From Hymenobacter montanus (GTDB lineage: Bacteria > Bacteroidota > Bacteroidia > Cytophagales > Hymenobacteraceae), in contig NZ_JACXAD010000010.1 of assembly GCF_014699115.1 (NCBI RefSeq), positions 122,759-186,758 of the forward strand: 64,000 nt of DNA, written 5' to 3'. The notes beneath the pieces are model-generated. The model did not search any database, had not been told where the DNA came from, and saw only the letters and a list, made by a program, of their open reading frames with translations. Within the stretch, counting starts at the first letter, position 1. The number at the start of each line of letters is the position of its first letter. The position numbers and the translations under genes are program-made. This document shows positions 55,589 to 62,649 of this stretch, in pieces.

Positions 55589-55809
55589 CCCGTACGTCTG
55601 TTACTAAGTACCCTTTTGTTCCTCGCTGTCCTAAGGTTTCTGAAACACTTGTACTGAGCATCTGATGCGCTGGTACCTTCGCCAGTTGCACCTTGCGCAG
55701 ATCCCTGTTTGGGACGGCTAGCGGGGGAAGAAGAGTTAGAAGGGTTCCGGGGAGTGGCAGAAGCCGACAGGCTTATGGCGGCGAAAATAATTAAGAGTGC
55801 GCTTTTCAT
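55552..55809 (-). CDS. Small secreted Cys-containing protein
   Basis: An 85-residue protein with a signal peptide (MKSALLIIFAAISLSASA), a Ser/Pro/Gly-rich spacer (about 20-50) and a basic C-terminus ending RTGRTWVCQCIGTL. A near-copy of the last 13 codons (GNSWVCECSGT) occurs out of frame just downstream at about 55480-55522, so the 3' end has been partially duplicated. No family recognised. It sits inside the Tn3-disturbed region. Confidence 0.5.
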   Translation of the reverse strand: MKSALLIIFAAISLSASATPRNPSNSSSPASRPKQGSAQGATGEGTSASDAQYKCFRNLRTARNKRVLSNRRTGRTWVCQCIGTL

Positions 55810-55917
55810 GGAAAGATTTTGAAAAGAGTGAAAAATAAGGCGTTAAAAGTCAGGCTTGCCGCGGCCGCGGGCTTGGGACCTGCTTTTGGTGATAGAAGCC
55901 TGATTGTTTTACAAAGC

Positions 55918-56570
55918 TTCGTCATTAGCCCCGCCCATCCTAGCCCGCCTCGCGGCAAGTAGGACCAACGGCAGCCGCGGTTGGCCCAACGACCTAAAAT
56001 CTTGGCCAAATGGTACCTGATAATGGCGTACTTGCCTCAAATCCACTGGGTCTGCTTCCGTGAACTTCGAGCGCATCGTGCTTTTTTTAGCGATGTATTC
56101 TTCCGCCTGCCCGTCGCGGTCGGCGTTGCGCGGAATGCCGCGCTCGCCCCCGTCGTAGGCAAAAACCTTATCGGGGTGGTGGGCCAGCTGCTGGGCCAAC
56201 GCGGCCCCGTCGCGCACGAGCAGCAGCCCGCGCCGGGCCAGCACCGGGTGAAGGACGGCCAGCAAAACGGTGGCCAGGCGGCTGACGCGGGTCTGCGAAC
56301 GCACGGCCCCGTTTTGGTGCAACAGGGCGCGGTAGGCGGTGGCGCAGTACTGCCCGCCGCGGTCCGAGTGCACGACAAAGTTCGGGCGCGGGCGGTTGGG
56401 CCCAAAAGCCCCGCTGCAAGGCCGTGGTGACCAACTCCTCGGTCATGGTGGCCATCACGTGCCAGCCCACGACGTGCTTGCTGGCCACGTCCCAGAAGGC
56501 GCACAAATAGGCCCAGGAGCCATTGGCGAGCGGTAAATACGTGATGTCCGACACCCAAACGTGGTTGGCC
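55918..56570 (-). pseudogene. IS3-like transposase scraps
   Basis: Read leftward, about 56570-56390 encodes NHVWVSDITYLPLANGSWAY and FWDVASKHVVGWHVMATMTE, the DDE domain of an IS3-family OrfB. A frameshift near 56385 leads to FVVHSDRGGQYCATAYRALL in the next frame, then the match ends near 56297. After about 200 unidentified bases, an ATG at 56076 begins MRSKFTEADPVDLRQV, like the start of an IS3 OrfA (RSKFTEAQIV), and fades at once. The order and breaks show a chewed-up mosaic rather than one element. Confidence 0.7.
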
Positions 56571-57066
56571 TGAAAGGCCCGGTACTGGTAGCAGCACGTG
56601 AAGCTCAGTTGGCCGGACTTGATGGCCGTGGCCATCTCCATAAACAGCAGGGCTTTGTAGAGCGACGGACGCAACCGGCCCTGCGCATCGAGCACGTAGG
56701 CCCGTTGCGTGAACGAGAGAAAGTCCAGCGGCACCTGCGCGCTCAGGTGCCCGTCGTGCTGCTGGTAGTAGTGCGTGGCCCGCCACAGGTCGGCGCGGGT
56801 GGTCGCTTCGTCTACGACCAGAGCTTTGACCAACGCACCGAGCTTGGTCTGCAGGCGCAACGAGGCGGCGGCCAGCGCCTCGTGAAACAGCGCCTCGCCG
56901 GCTTGCTGCTCAGTGGCCAGGCGTAATTGCTTCAGTTGCTGGCGGTCTTCGCTGAGCTGGGCGGTCGTGACTTGGTGGCGCTGCAGCAGCGCGTCGATGC
57001 GCTGAAGCTTCTGTTCCGCCGCCACGTTGGGGCATCGACCAGGGCGCGAATCTGGGTCAGGGCCTG
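56571..57066 (-). pseudogene. tnpA: Middle fragment of a Tn3-family transposase
   Basis: Continues the transposase of 57073-57805 in another frame: VTTAQLSEDRQQLKQLRLAT, DLWRATHYYQQHDGHLSAQV and SFTQRAYVLDAQGRLRPSLY are Tn3 TnpA blocks. The reading breaks at 56570, where IS3-like OrfB sequence begins in the same frame. A shift near 57066 separates it from the N-terminal piece. The catalytic C-terminus is missing on this strand. Confidence 0.78.
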
Positions 57067-57072
57067 CAGGTG

Positions 57073-57805
57073 TCAGTAGCCCCGGCCCGTTACCTGGCTG
57101 GTCAGATGCTGCGTGGCGGTGCGCTGCTGGTAGAGCCTCTCCTTGACCTGCTCGCGGCACTGATTCACGGTACTGGTCATGGTTTGCAGCAGCGTATCGA
57201 CCAAGGCATCGCCCAGCTCGTAGTACTGGTGCACCACAAAGCTGAGCAGGTAGAGGTAGCGCCGTTCGTCGCGGCGGTAGAGCTGCGCGGCCTGGGCCCG
57301 CAACACGTACTCGGCGTAGTAGGTAATAGCCTGGTCCGAGAGGCGCAGACGTTGCCAGAGCGGCTGCAGCTGCTCGAGAAGCTGCCGCAGGGAGATGAAA
57401 TGGTTGACCCGTTCGCGGATTTCCCCGGCCCGCAGGCCTTGGCGGATGCGCTTGAGAAAGGCGAGCGGGTAGCGGCGGTCCGCCTCCGCCTCGCGGGCGT
57501 CGGGGTCGTCGGCGGCCAGCAGCCGGTCCAGTAAGCGCTGCTCGCCGGGCTGCAGGTGCTGCGGCAAGCGGTGGAACAGCCGTTTCTCAAACGCGAGCAG
57601 GGCCCGTGTGTTGTAGGTAGGCAGCTCCAGCCGGTGCTCGTGAAGAAACAGCACCAGATAATCGAAGACGGCCGACGGCTTGAGGTGCTGGCTGCTCAGG
57701 CGCACAGCCTCCTGGTACAAACGCTCCGTCGCGGCCGCGTCGAACCGCGCAAATTCACCAAGAAGCGGTGCCAGCTGATTCTGGTCAAGTAGGGCCTGGA
57801 CCCGC
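57073..57805 (-). pseudogene. tnpA: N-terminal fragment of a Tn3-family transposase
   Basis: Encodes the DUF4158-type N-terminus of TnpA: HLKPSAVFDYLVLFLHEHRL, ELPTYNTRALLAFEKRLFHR, LKRIRQGLRAGEIRERVNHF and YLYLLSFVVHQYYELGDALV. It lacks its first residues, because the frame meets a truncated resolvase read from the opposite strand at about 57805. It ends in a stop at 57073. Confidence 0.85.
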
Positions 57806-57809
57806 AGAA

Positions 57810-58121
57810 CCACCGCGACATGACCCACAAAATCCTGCTCACGATTTTCGCCATGCTGACCGAGTTGGGGCGCGACTTCGTCTCCGAGCGCACCAAGGAG
57901 GGGTTGCGGGCGCGGCGCGAGCAGGGCCTCCTGCTGGGCAAGCCCAAGGGCGTGGTGCAGCCGTCGATGTACGACGTTGACCGCGAGCGCGTCCTGCACC
58001 TGCACGCGCTGGGCGTGCCGCTCACCACCATCGTCGACGTGCACCTGAAGGCAAGTATCTCTCGCTGAATAACTACCTGGCTAAGCTACAGCGCCAGCCG
58101 AGCCGGAATGCTACCGCCTAA
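57810..58121 (+). pseudogene. tnpR: Truncated Tn3 resolvase (serine recombinase)
   Basis: The frame from 57820 reads KILLTIFAMLTELGRDFVSE, RTKEGLRARREQGLLLGKPK and then VDRERVLHLHALGVPLTTIV, the helix E and HTH part of serine recombinases. The catalytic N-terminal domain with the active Ser is absent. A one-base loss near 58050 shifts the frame; the true ending KYLSLNNYLAKLQRQP runs to a TAA at 58119. It is divergent from tnpA, the usual Tn3 arrangement. Confidence 0.85.
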
Positions 58122-58166
58122 CCGGCCGAGTCGGAGGTTTTACCCTATTTGTTTAACAACACCCTC

Positions 58167-58204
58167 CTTACCGTAATTCTTTGTCCAGTTACTAACGCCC
58201 CCCC
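58167..58204. repeat. Tn3-type terminal inverted repeat (second copy, right end)
   Basis: 38 bp, on the minus strand starting GGGGGGGCGTTAGTAAC and ending TTACGGTAAG. It lies 45 bases beyond the tnpR stop and directly against the MHS transporter N-terminal piece, so it is the right end of the inserted element. It has the same orientation as the copy at 52533-52570, not the opposite as expected for the two ends of one intact element. Confidence 0.9.
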
Positions 58205-58480
58205 AGCAGGGCCGCCCGCCGGCCGTGGCGTGGCGGTCGGCATAGGCTCCCAGCAGCCACGCCCCGAGGGGCCGCATCAGAAAGCCCCCCGCAAAAATGG
58301 CAGCCGTATTCAGCAGTTGGGCTGTGGTGCTGCCCTTGGGAAAAAATACTGGGGCGAAATACAGCGCAAAGGCCGAGTACGCGTACCAGTCGTACCACTC
58401 CACCAAATTGCCAATGGAACCGCTAACAATGGAGCGAAAGCGCGAAACGGAGCTGCGGGAACTGTTATGCCACGAATAAA
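58205..58480 (-). pseudogene. N-terminal piece of an MHS-family (MFS) transporter
   Basis: The minus strand reads [40 protein letters not shown] and [20 protein letters not shown], which are helices 1-3 and the RxxGAxxxGxxADRxGRR loop of the KgtP/MHS family. A 5-base duplication (GCCAC) breaks the frame in that loop, and the Tn3 end follows at once. No ATG start is apparent; the frame begins after a TAA near 58490. It is the counterpart of the C-terminal piece at 51922-52205. Confidence 0.82.
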
Positions 58481-58623
58481 CGGGTTATGATTGGTTGCGT
58501 CGGCTCTCGAGCCCTACTTGGGCAGCGTGCCTATCCCCCGTCGCACCCAGTGCGCTAACTTTGTTAAGTAGTTGTTAGGCCTCGGCCATTACCCTAAAGG
58601 ATAGACACCTTTCACTTACACAA

Positions 58624-60201
58624 ATGTTAAAAGAGTTAGAGATATTACTGCCCCCCGAAGTAGCATTTAACGAATTGGCACGTTACGAGGCCATTTTGAA
58701 GCAAGCGGGTTTGCGGCCCGGGGAAGCTGATTTTGTGCATTTACGCCGGCGTTCAATCGACGCGCGGGGCCGTCACCCCCTCGTGCGGCTGCGGGCCGAC
58801 ATCTACCACACAGCCCCACCAGTGGAAGTGTTCGGGCCTTGGTTTGTTTATCCAAATGTGAAACATAGTAGCCGTTCTGTTTTGGTGATTGGGGCCGGCC
58901 CGGCGGGTTTGTTCGCAGCCCTGCGCTGCATCGAGCTGGGGCTGAAACCCCTCGTGCTGGAGCGGGGCCGCGACGTGCGCGCCCGACGGCGAGACTTGGC
59001 CGCCATCAACAAGGAGCAGCTGGTCAACCCCGATTCTAACTACTGCTTTGGCGAAGGCGGGGCCGGCACGTATTCGGATGGCAAGCTTTACACCCGCGCC
59101 ACCAAGCGGGGCGACGTGGGCCGGGTGCTGCGGCGCCTGGTGCAGCACGGTGCCACGCCCGACATCCTGGTGGACGCCCACCCCCACATCGGCACCAACA
59201 AGTTGCCCGCCGTGGTGCAAGCCCTGCGCGAGGCCATCGTCGATGCCGGCGGCGAAGTACGCTTCGATACCCGCGTGGTGGACCTACTACTGGAAAATAA
59301 CCGGCTGCGGGGCGTAATCACGGCTACCGGCGAGGCGCTGGAAGCTGAAGCAACCATCCTGGCCACCGGCCACTCGGCCCGCGACATCTACGAGCTGCTG
59401 CACCGCCGCGGGGTGTTAATCGAGGCCAAGCCCTTCGCCCTGGGCGTCCGCGTGGAACACCCCCAAGCCCTGATTGACCAGGCCCAGTACCGCCGCGCCG
59501 AGCGGGGCCTGCTGCCGGCGGCCTCCTACTCGCTGGTGCACCAAACCGAGGTAAGGGGGCAGCAGCGGGGGGTGTTTTCGTTCTGCATGTGCCCGGGCGG
59601 CTTCATCGTACCAGCCGCGACGGCCCCGGGTGAAGTAGTAGTGAACGGCATGTCGCCCAGCCGCCGCGACTCCCGCTTTGCCAACTCCGGCATTGTGGCG
59701 GCGGTGGAACTGGCCGATTTGGACCTGGAGCAGCACGGACCGCTGGCGGGGCTTCGTTTTCAGCAGGCCCTGGAACAGCGCGCCTGCCAGGCCGCGGGTA
59801 GCACCCAGCGGGCTCCGGCCCAGCTGCTGGGTGACTTTCTCAAAGGCAAGAGCTCGGCCACGCTGCTGGAAACGTCTTACCAGCCGGGCCTGGTGCCCGT
59901 GCCCATGGACGAGGTCTTGGGCACGACGCTGGCCGAACGGCTGCGGCAGGGCTTTCGCGATTTTGGCCGCAAAATTCCGGGCTACGCCACTAATGCCGCC
60001 CAGATTGTGGGGGTGGAAAGCCGTACCTCCGCCCCGGTACGCATCCCGCGCGACCCGGATAGTCTGCAACATCCGGTGGTAACGGGCCTGTTTCCGTGCG
60101 GCGAGGGCGCAGGCTACGCCGGCGGTATCGTATCGGCAGCCATGGATGGGGAGCGCTGCGCCGAAGCGGCGGCCAAGGTTTTGAGGGGGGCGCGGTCCTA
60201 G
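58624..60201 (+). CDS. Uncharacterised FAD-dependent dehydrogenase (COG2509 type)
   Basis: A 525-residue flavoprotein. An N-terminal region of about 85 residues (LEILLPPEVAFNELARYEAI) precedes the FAD-binding motif VIGAGPAGLFAALRCIELGL and ERGRDVRARRRDLA. The conserved CFGEGGAGTYSDGKLYTR block, the CMCPGGFIVPAATAPGEVVV block and the C-terminal FAD motif PCGEGAGYAGGIVSAAMDGE define the family. Its substrate is not known. It has its own upstream region after the transposon remains and is not linked to a neighbour. Confidence 0.92.
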   Translation: MLKELEILLPPEVAFNELARYEAILKQAGLRPGEADFVHLRRRSIDARGRHPLVRLRADIYHTAPPVEVFGPWFVYPNVKHSSRSVLVIGAGPAGLFAALRCIELGLKPLVLERGRDVRARRRDLAAINKEQLVNPDSNYCFGEGGAGTYSDGKLYTRATKRGDVGRVLRRLVQHGATPDILVDAHPHIGTNKLPAVVQALREAIVDAGGEVRFDTRVVDLLLENNRLRGVITATGEALEAEATILATGHSARDIYELLHRRGVLIEAKPFALGVRVEHPQALIDQAQYRRAERGLLPAASYSLVHQTEVRGQQRGVFSFCMCPGGFIVPAATAPGEVVVNGMSPSRRDSRFANSGIVAAVELADLDLEQHGPLAGLRFQQALEQRACQAAGSTQRAPAQLLGDFLKGKSSATLLETSYQPGLVPVPMDEVLGTTLAERLRQGFRDFGRKIPGYATNAAQIVGVESRTSAPVRIPRDPDSLQHPVVTGLFPCGEGAGYAGGIVSAAMDGERCAEAAAKVLRGARS

Positions 60202-60410
60202 CGCGGGCTTGCGGTTGCAGTGGGGTTGTAGGGGCCGTGCTTGTGCGAAACCTCACCCTAACCCCAACTGACTGTTCACGGCACAGGATAATTTTCCCCG
60301 GGTTCTAGCCTGCCGGGGGAAATTATTCAAATGGTGCTTCAATAAGGCATTAGGTCGGCCTTAACATCCCTACTCCACTGCCAAAAGCGACCATTGAATT
60401 GAACCCTTTA

Positions 60411-60881
60411 TCAAACGCCATATGCCTCCGCTAAATCACTGTACTTATCTAAATAATCGGGCTGGCTCCGTATAGCGCCCAAACCGATAAGATCGAATTC
60501 ATCTTGATGCTGCGTTGCCCGTACGCCCAGGTACCGCAACGCCTTATTGATGTTATCGACGCTTTTATTAAGGTTATCTATTCCCTTGAACACCCCGCCG
60601 TATTGCTGCCCCAAACCACTAAAGTAATCGGTTGTGATAAGGGCATATACAGGCTCGTTAGGCCACAGTACGTCACGCATGATTTTGGCTATTGCCGCTT
60701 CGTTTGGAATGATCAATTTTGAGTGAATCCCCGGTAGGTGCTGCCAACAAGCGGAATAGTAATGATCAATATGAAATAGGGTGAGCCCCTGTTTTAGCCT
60801 AACTGGCCGCATATCATATTCTGCGGCTTTTGCTTCGTTAAATGCACTTCTGATCAGTATGGCAGTTATGTGGTGGCCCAT
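60411..60881 (-). CDS. Hypothetical protein, 156 aa
   Basis: A soluble protein I cannot assign. From ATG 60881 it reads MGHHITAILIRSAFNEAKAA, then LTLFHIDHYYSACWQHLPG and YALITTDYFSGLGQQYGGVF, with a helical stretch of Asn/Lys repeats (KGIDNLNKSVDNINKALRYL). An in-frame ATG at 60977 would add 32 residues lacking similar character. Moderate AT content. Its neighbours are unrelated. Confidence 0.6.
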   Translation of the reverse strand: MGHHITAILIRSAFNEAKAAEYDMRPVRLKQGLTLFHIDHYYSACWQHLPGIHSKLIIPNEAAIAKIMRDVLWPNEPVYALITTDYFSGLGQQYGGVFKGIDNLNKSVDNINKALRYLGVRATQHQDEFDLIGLGAIRSQPDYLDKYSDLAEAYGV

Positions 60882-61120
60882 GCTAGCAAAGCGTTTTTGA
60901 TAAGCTTTCGGTTGAAGTAATACTTCTCCCTTAAAACGGCGGGAACTGTCGCGGTTGACGGGGAGCCTGGTCAACACTCTAGCCTGGAGGAAGAATCATT
61001 GCTCCTCCCAGAAAGATACTACGGGAATAGAGCAGGAAGAAGTGAAGGTGGAAGAATTGCTTGAGCGCGGACCTTCTTTAGGCTTATGACGTATATTTGC
61101 GACATACTTCATAGCTGGTC

Positions 61121-61471
61121 ATGACTTACGCGAAAACCACGGCCTTTACGGCTGAGCAGCAACAACTGGCCCGCGTGGCCAAGGCACTGGCCCACCCCGC
61201 CCGGGTAGCCATCATTCAACTGCTGGCGTCCAAAACCACCTGCATCTCCGGCGACATCGCCGCCGAGCTGCCGCTCTCACGAACTACCGTGTCGCAGCAT
61301 TTGCAGGAGCTCAAAGCGCTGGGGTTGATTCGCGGCGAGATTGACGGGCTCACGGTCTGCTACTGCCTCAATACCGCATTGCTGAAACAGGTCCACCAGC
61401 AGTTCACCGGCTTCTTCCTGGAAGCTACCGCCAATACGGCTGGCGGGCCCGCAGATGCTTGCGCCTGCTAA
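61121..61471 (+). CDS. arsR: ArsR/SmtB family transcriptional regulator
   Basis: A 116-residue winged-helix repressor: [20 protein letters not shown], then [20 protein letters not shown] and [20 protein letters not shown]. Cys residues at TTCISG, VCYCL and the terminal ACAC could sense arsenite or another thiophilic metal, but the ELCVC motif of E. coli ArsR is not present. It heads a three-gene cluster with a DUF6428 gene (25 bases) and a GNAT gene, as in arsenic operons of Bacteroidota. Confidence 0.9.
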   Translation: MTYAKTTAFTAEQQQLARVAKALAHPARVAIIQLLASKTTCISGDIAAELPLSRTTVSQHLQELKALGLIRGEIDGLTVCYCLNTALLKQVHQQFTGFFLEATANTAGGPADACAC

Positions 61472-61496
61472 TCTTTCTTTTAACCCCAACCTTACC

Positions 61497-61955
61497 ATGA
61501 AAATCTCCGAACTGAAACAGTCCCTGGTCGGACTAGAAGCCGTTAATTTTCGTCTACCCACCGGCGAATACCTGCCCGCGCACTTTCATGTCACGGAAGT
61601 TGGCCTGGTAAGCAGGCATTTCATCGACTGCGGCGGGGTGGAGCGCTGGGAAAAGGTGGCGAGCTTCCAGCTCTGGGAGGCCGGCGACTACGACCACCGG
61701 CTCGCGCCGCAGAAATTCCTGCACATCCTGAAGCTGTCGGAGAAAATCCTCGGCAGCGAGGACCTGGACATCGAAGTGGAGTACCAGCAGATCACCATCG
61801 GCAAGTTCGGCCTCGCCTTCGACGGCCAGGACTTCGTGCTGACCTTGAAGCAGACAGCCTGTTTGGCCCAGGATGCCTGCGGCATTCCCCACCAAGCCTT
61901 TGCCTTGCCCCAATTACCGATGGCCGGTGGCCTTTCCGGCAGCGGGTGCTGCTAA
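61497..61955 (+). CDS. DUF6428 family protein
   Basis: A 152-residue protein: MKISELKQSLVGLEAVNFRL, PTGEYLPAHFHVTEVGLVSR, HFIDCGGVERWEKVASFQLW and KLSEKILGSEDLDIEVEYQQ. The His-x-His of AHFHVTE, with the later Cys in HFIDCGG and QTACLAQDACG, would suit metal or metalloid binding. Such proteins are found next to arsR genes; function not established. ATG 61497 is used rather than an in-frame ATG 14 codons earlier that overlaps arsR. Confidence 0.85.
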   Translation: MKISELKQSLVGLEAVNFRLPTGEYLPAHFHVTEVGLVSRHFIDCGGVERWEKVASFQLWEAGDYDHRLAPQKFLHILKLSEKILGSEDLDIEVEYQQITIGKFGLAFDGQDFVLTLKQTACLAQDACGIPHQAFALPQLPMAGGLSGSGCC

Positions 61956-62027
61956 AGCATTTCCACCGCGCTGCCCGGCTGGGCGGCACCGTTTTGCTGC
62001 TGCTAGAAGCTTACACCTGTTTTAGCC

Positions 62028-62522
62028 ATGACCATTCAACCGCTTACCGAAGCTCATTGGCCGGCTGTGCGGGCCATTTACGAGGCAGGCATTGCCACGG
62101 GCCACGCCACCTTTGAAACGCAGGCCCCGGCCTGGGAAGCCTGGGACCAGGGGCACCTGCGACACAGCCGCCTGGTGGCCGTGGATGACGCCGGCACCGT
62201 ACTGGGCTGGGCGGCTCTCTCGCCCGTGTCGGGGCGCTGCGCGTACGGGGGCGTGGCCGAGCTCAGCGTGTACATCGCAGCCGAAGCTCGGGGACAGGGC
62301 GTGGGCCGGCGGCTGCTGGAAGGCCTGATTGCAGCCTCGGAAGCCCAGGGCATCTGGACCCTGCAGGCGGTCACCTTCGAGGAAAACGTGGCTAGCATCG
62401 GCCTTCACACCCGGGCGGGCTTTCGCATCGTCGGCCACCGCGAGCGGATTGGCCAGCACCGCGGCAGGTGGCGCAACACCGTGCTGATGGAACGGCGCAG
62501 CCCAACCGTCGGCAGCGCCTGA
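62028..62522 (+). CDS. GNAT N-acetyltransferase, phosphinothricin/ArsN type
   Basis: A 164-residue acetyltransferase. IRPLTEAHWPAVRAIYEAGI-like opening (here MTIQPLTEAHWPAVRAIYEA), the acetyl-CoA loop YIAAEARGQGVGRRLLEGLI and FEENVASIGLHTRAGFRIVG match the Pat/bar and ArsN1 group, which acetylate phosphinothricin or methionine sulfoximine, or arsenic analogues. The position after arsR and the DUF6428 gene favours an arsenic-related role. Start ATG 62028. Confidence 0.85.
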   Translation: MTIQPLTEAHWPAVRAIYEAGIATGHATFETQAPAWEAWDQGHLRHSRLVAVDDAGTVLGWAALSPVSGRCAYGGVAELSVYIAAEARGQGVGRRLLEGLIAASEAQGIWTLQAVTFEENVASIGLHTRAGFRIVGHRERIGQHRGRWRNTVLMERRSPTVGSA

Positions 62523-62562
62523 CTGCCTCTTCCCTATGGGTATCGGCACCACCCTAAACCAA

Positions 62563-62630
62563 GCGCTCGGTTCAACCCAGCCTTACCCCGTGTTTCCCAC
62601 ACCGGGCAAGGACTGGGTTGAACCGAGCGC
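62563..62630. terminator. Very strong 18-bp hairpin between convergent genes
   Basis: GCGCTCGGTTCAACCCAG (62563-62580) and CTGGGTTGAACCGAGCGC (62613-62630) are exact reverse complements with 32 bases between. Inside, CCTT and AAGG extend the pairing past one bulged A. It lies between the convergent GNAT gene and T9SS cargo gene, so a bidirectional terminator is likely, although no T-run follows the stem. A mobile hairpin repeat is an alternative. Confidence 0.6.
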
Positions 62631-62649
62631 AACCTAGGGGTGGCTCGCG

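Noticed and set aside
52533..58204. Near-identical direct repeats read as attL/attR of an integrated element
   Set aside because: Their 38-bp length, GGGG and TAAG ends and the adjoining tnpA and tnpR identify them as Tn3-family ends; no tyrosine integrase is seen.
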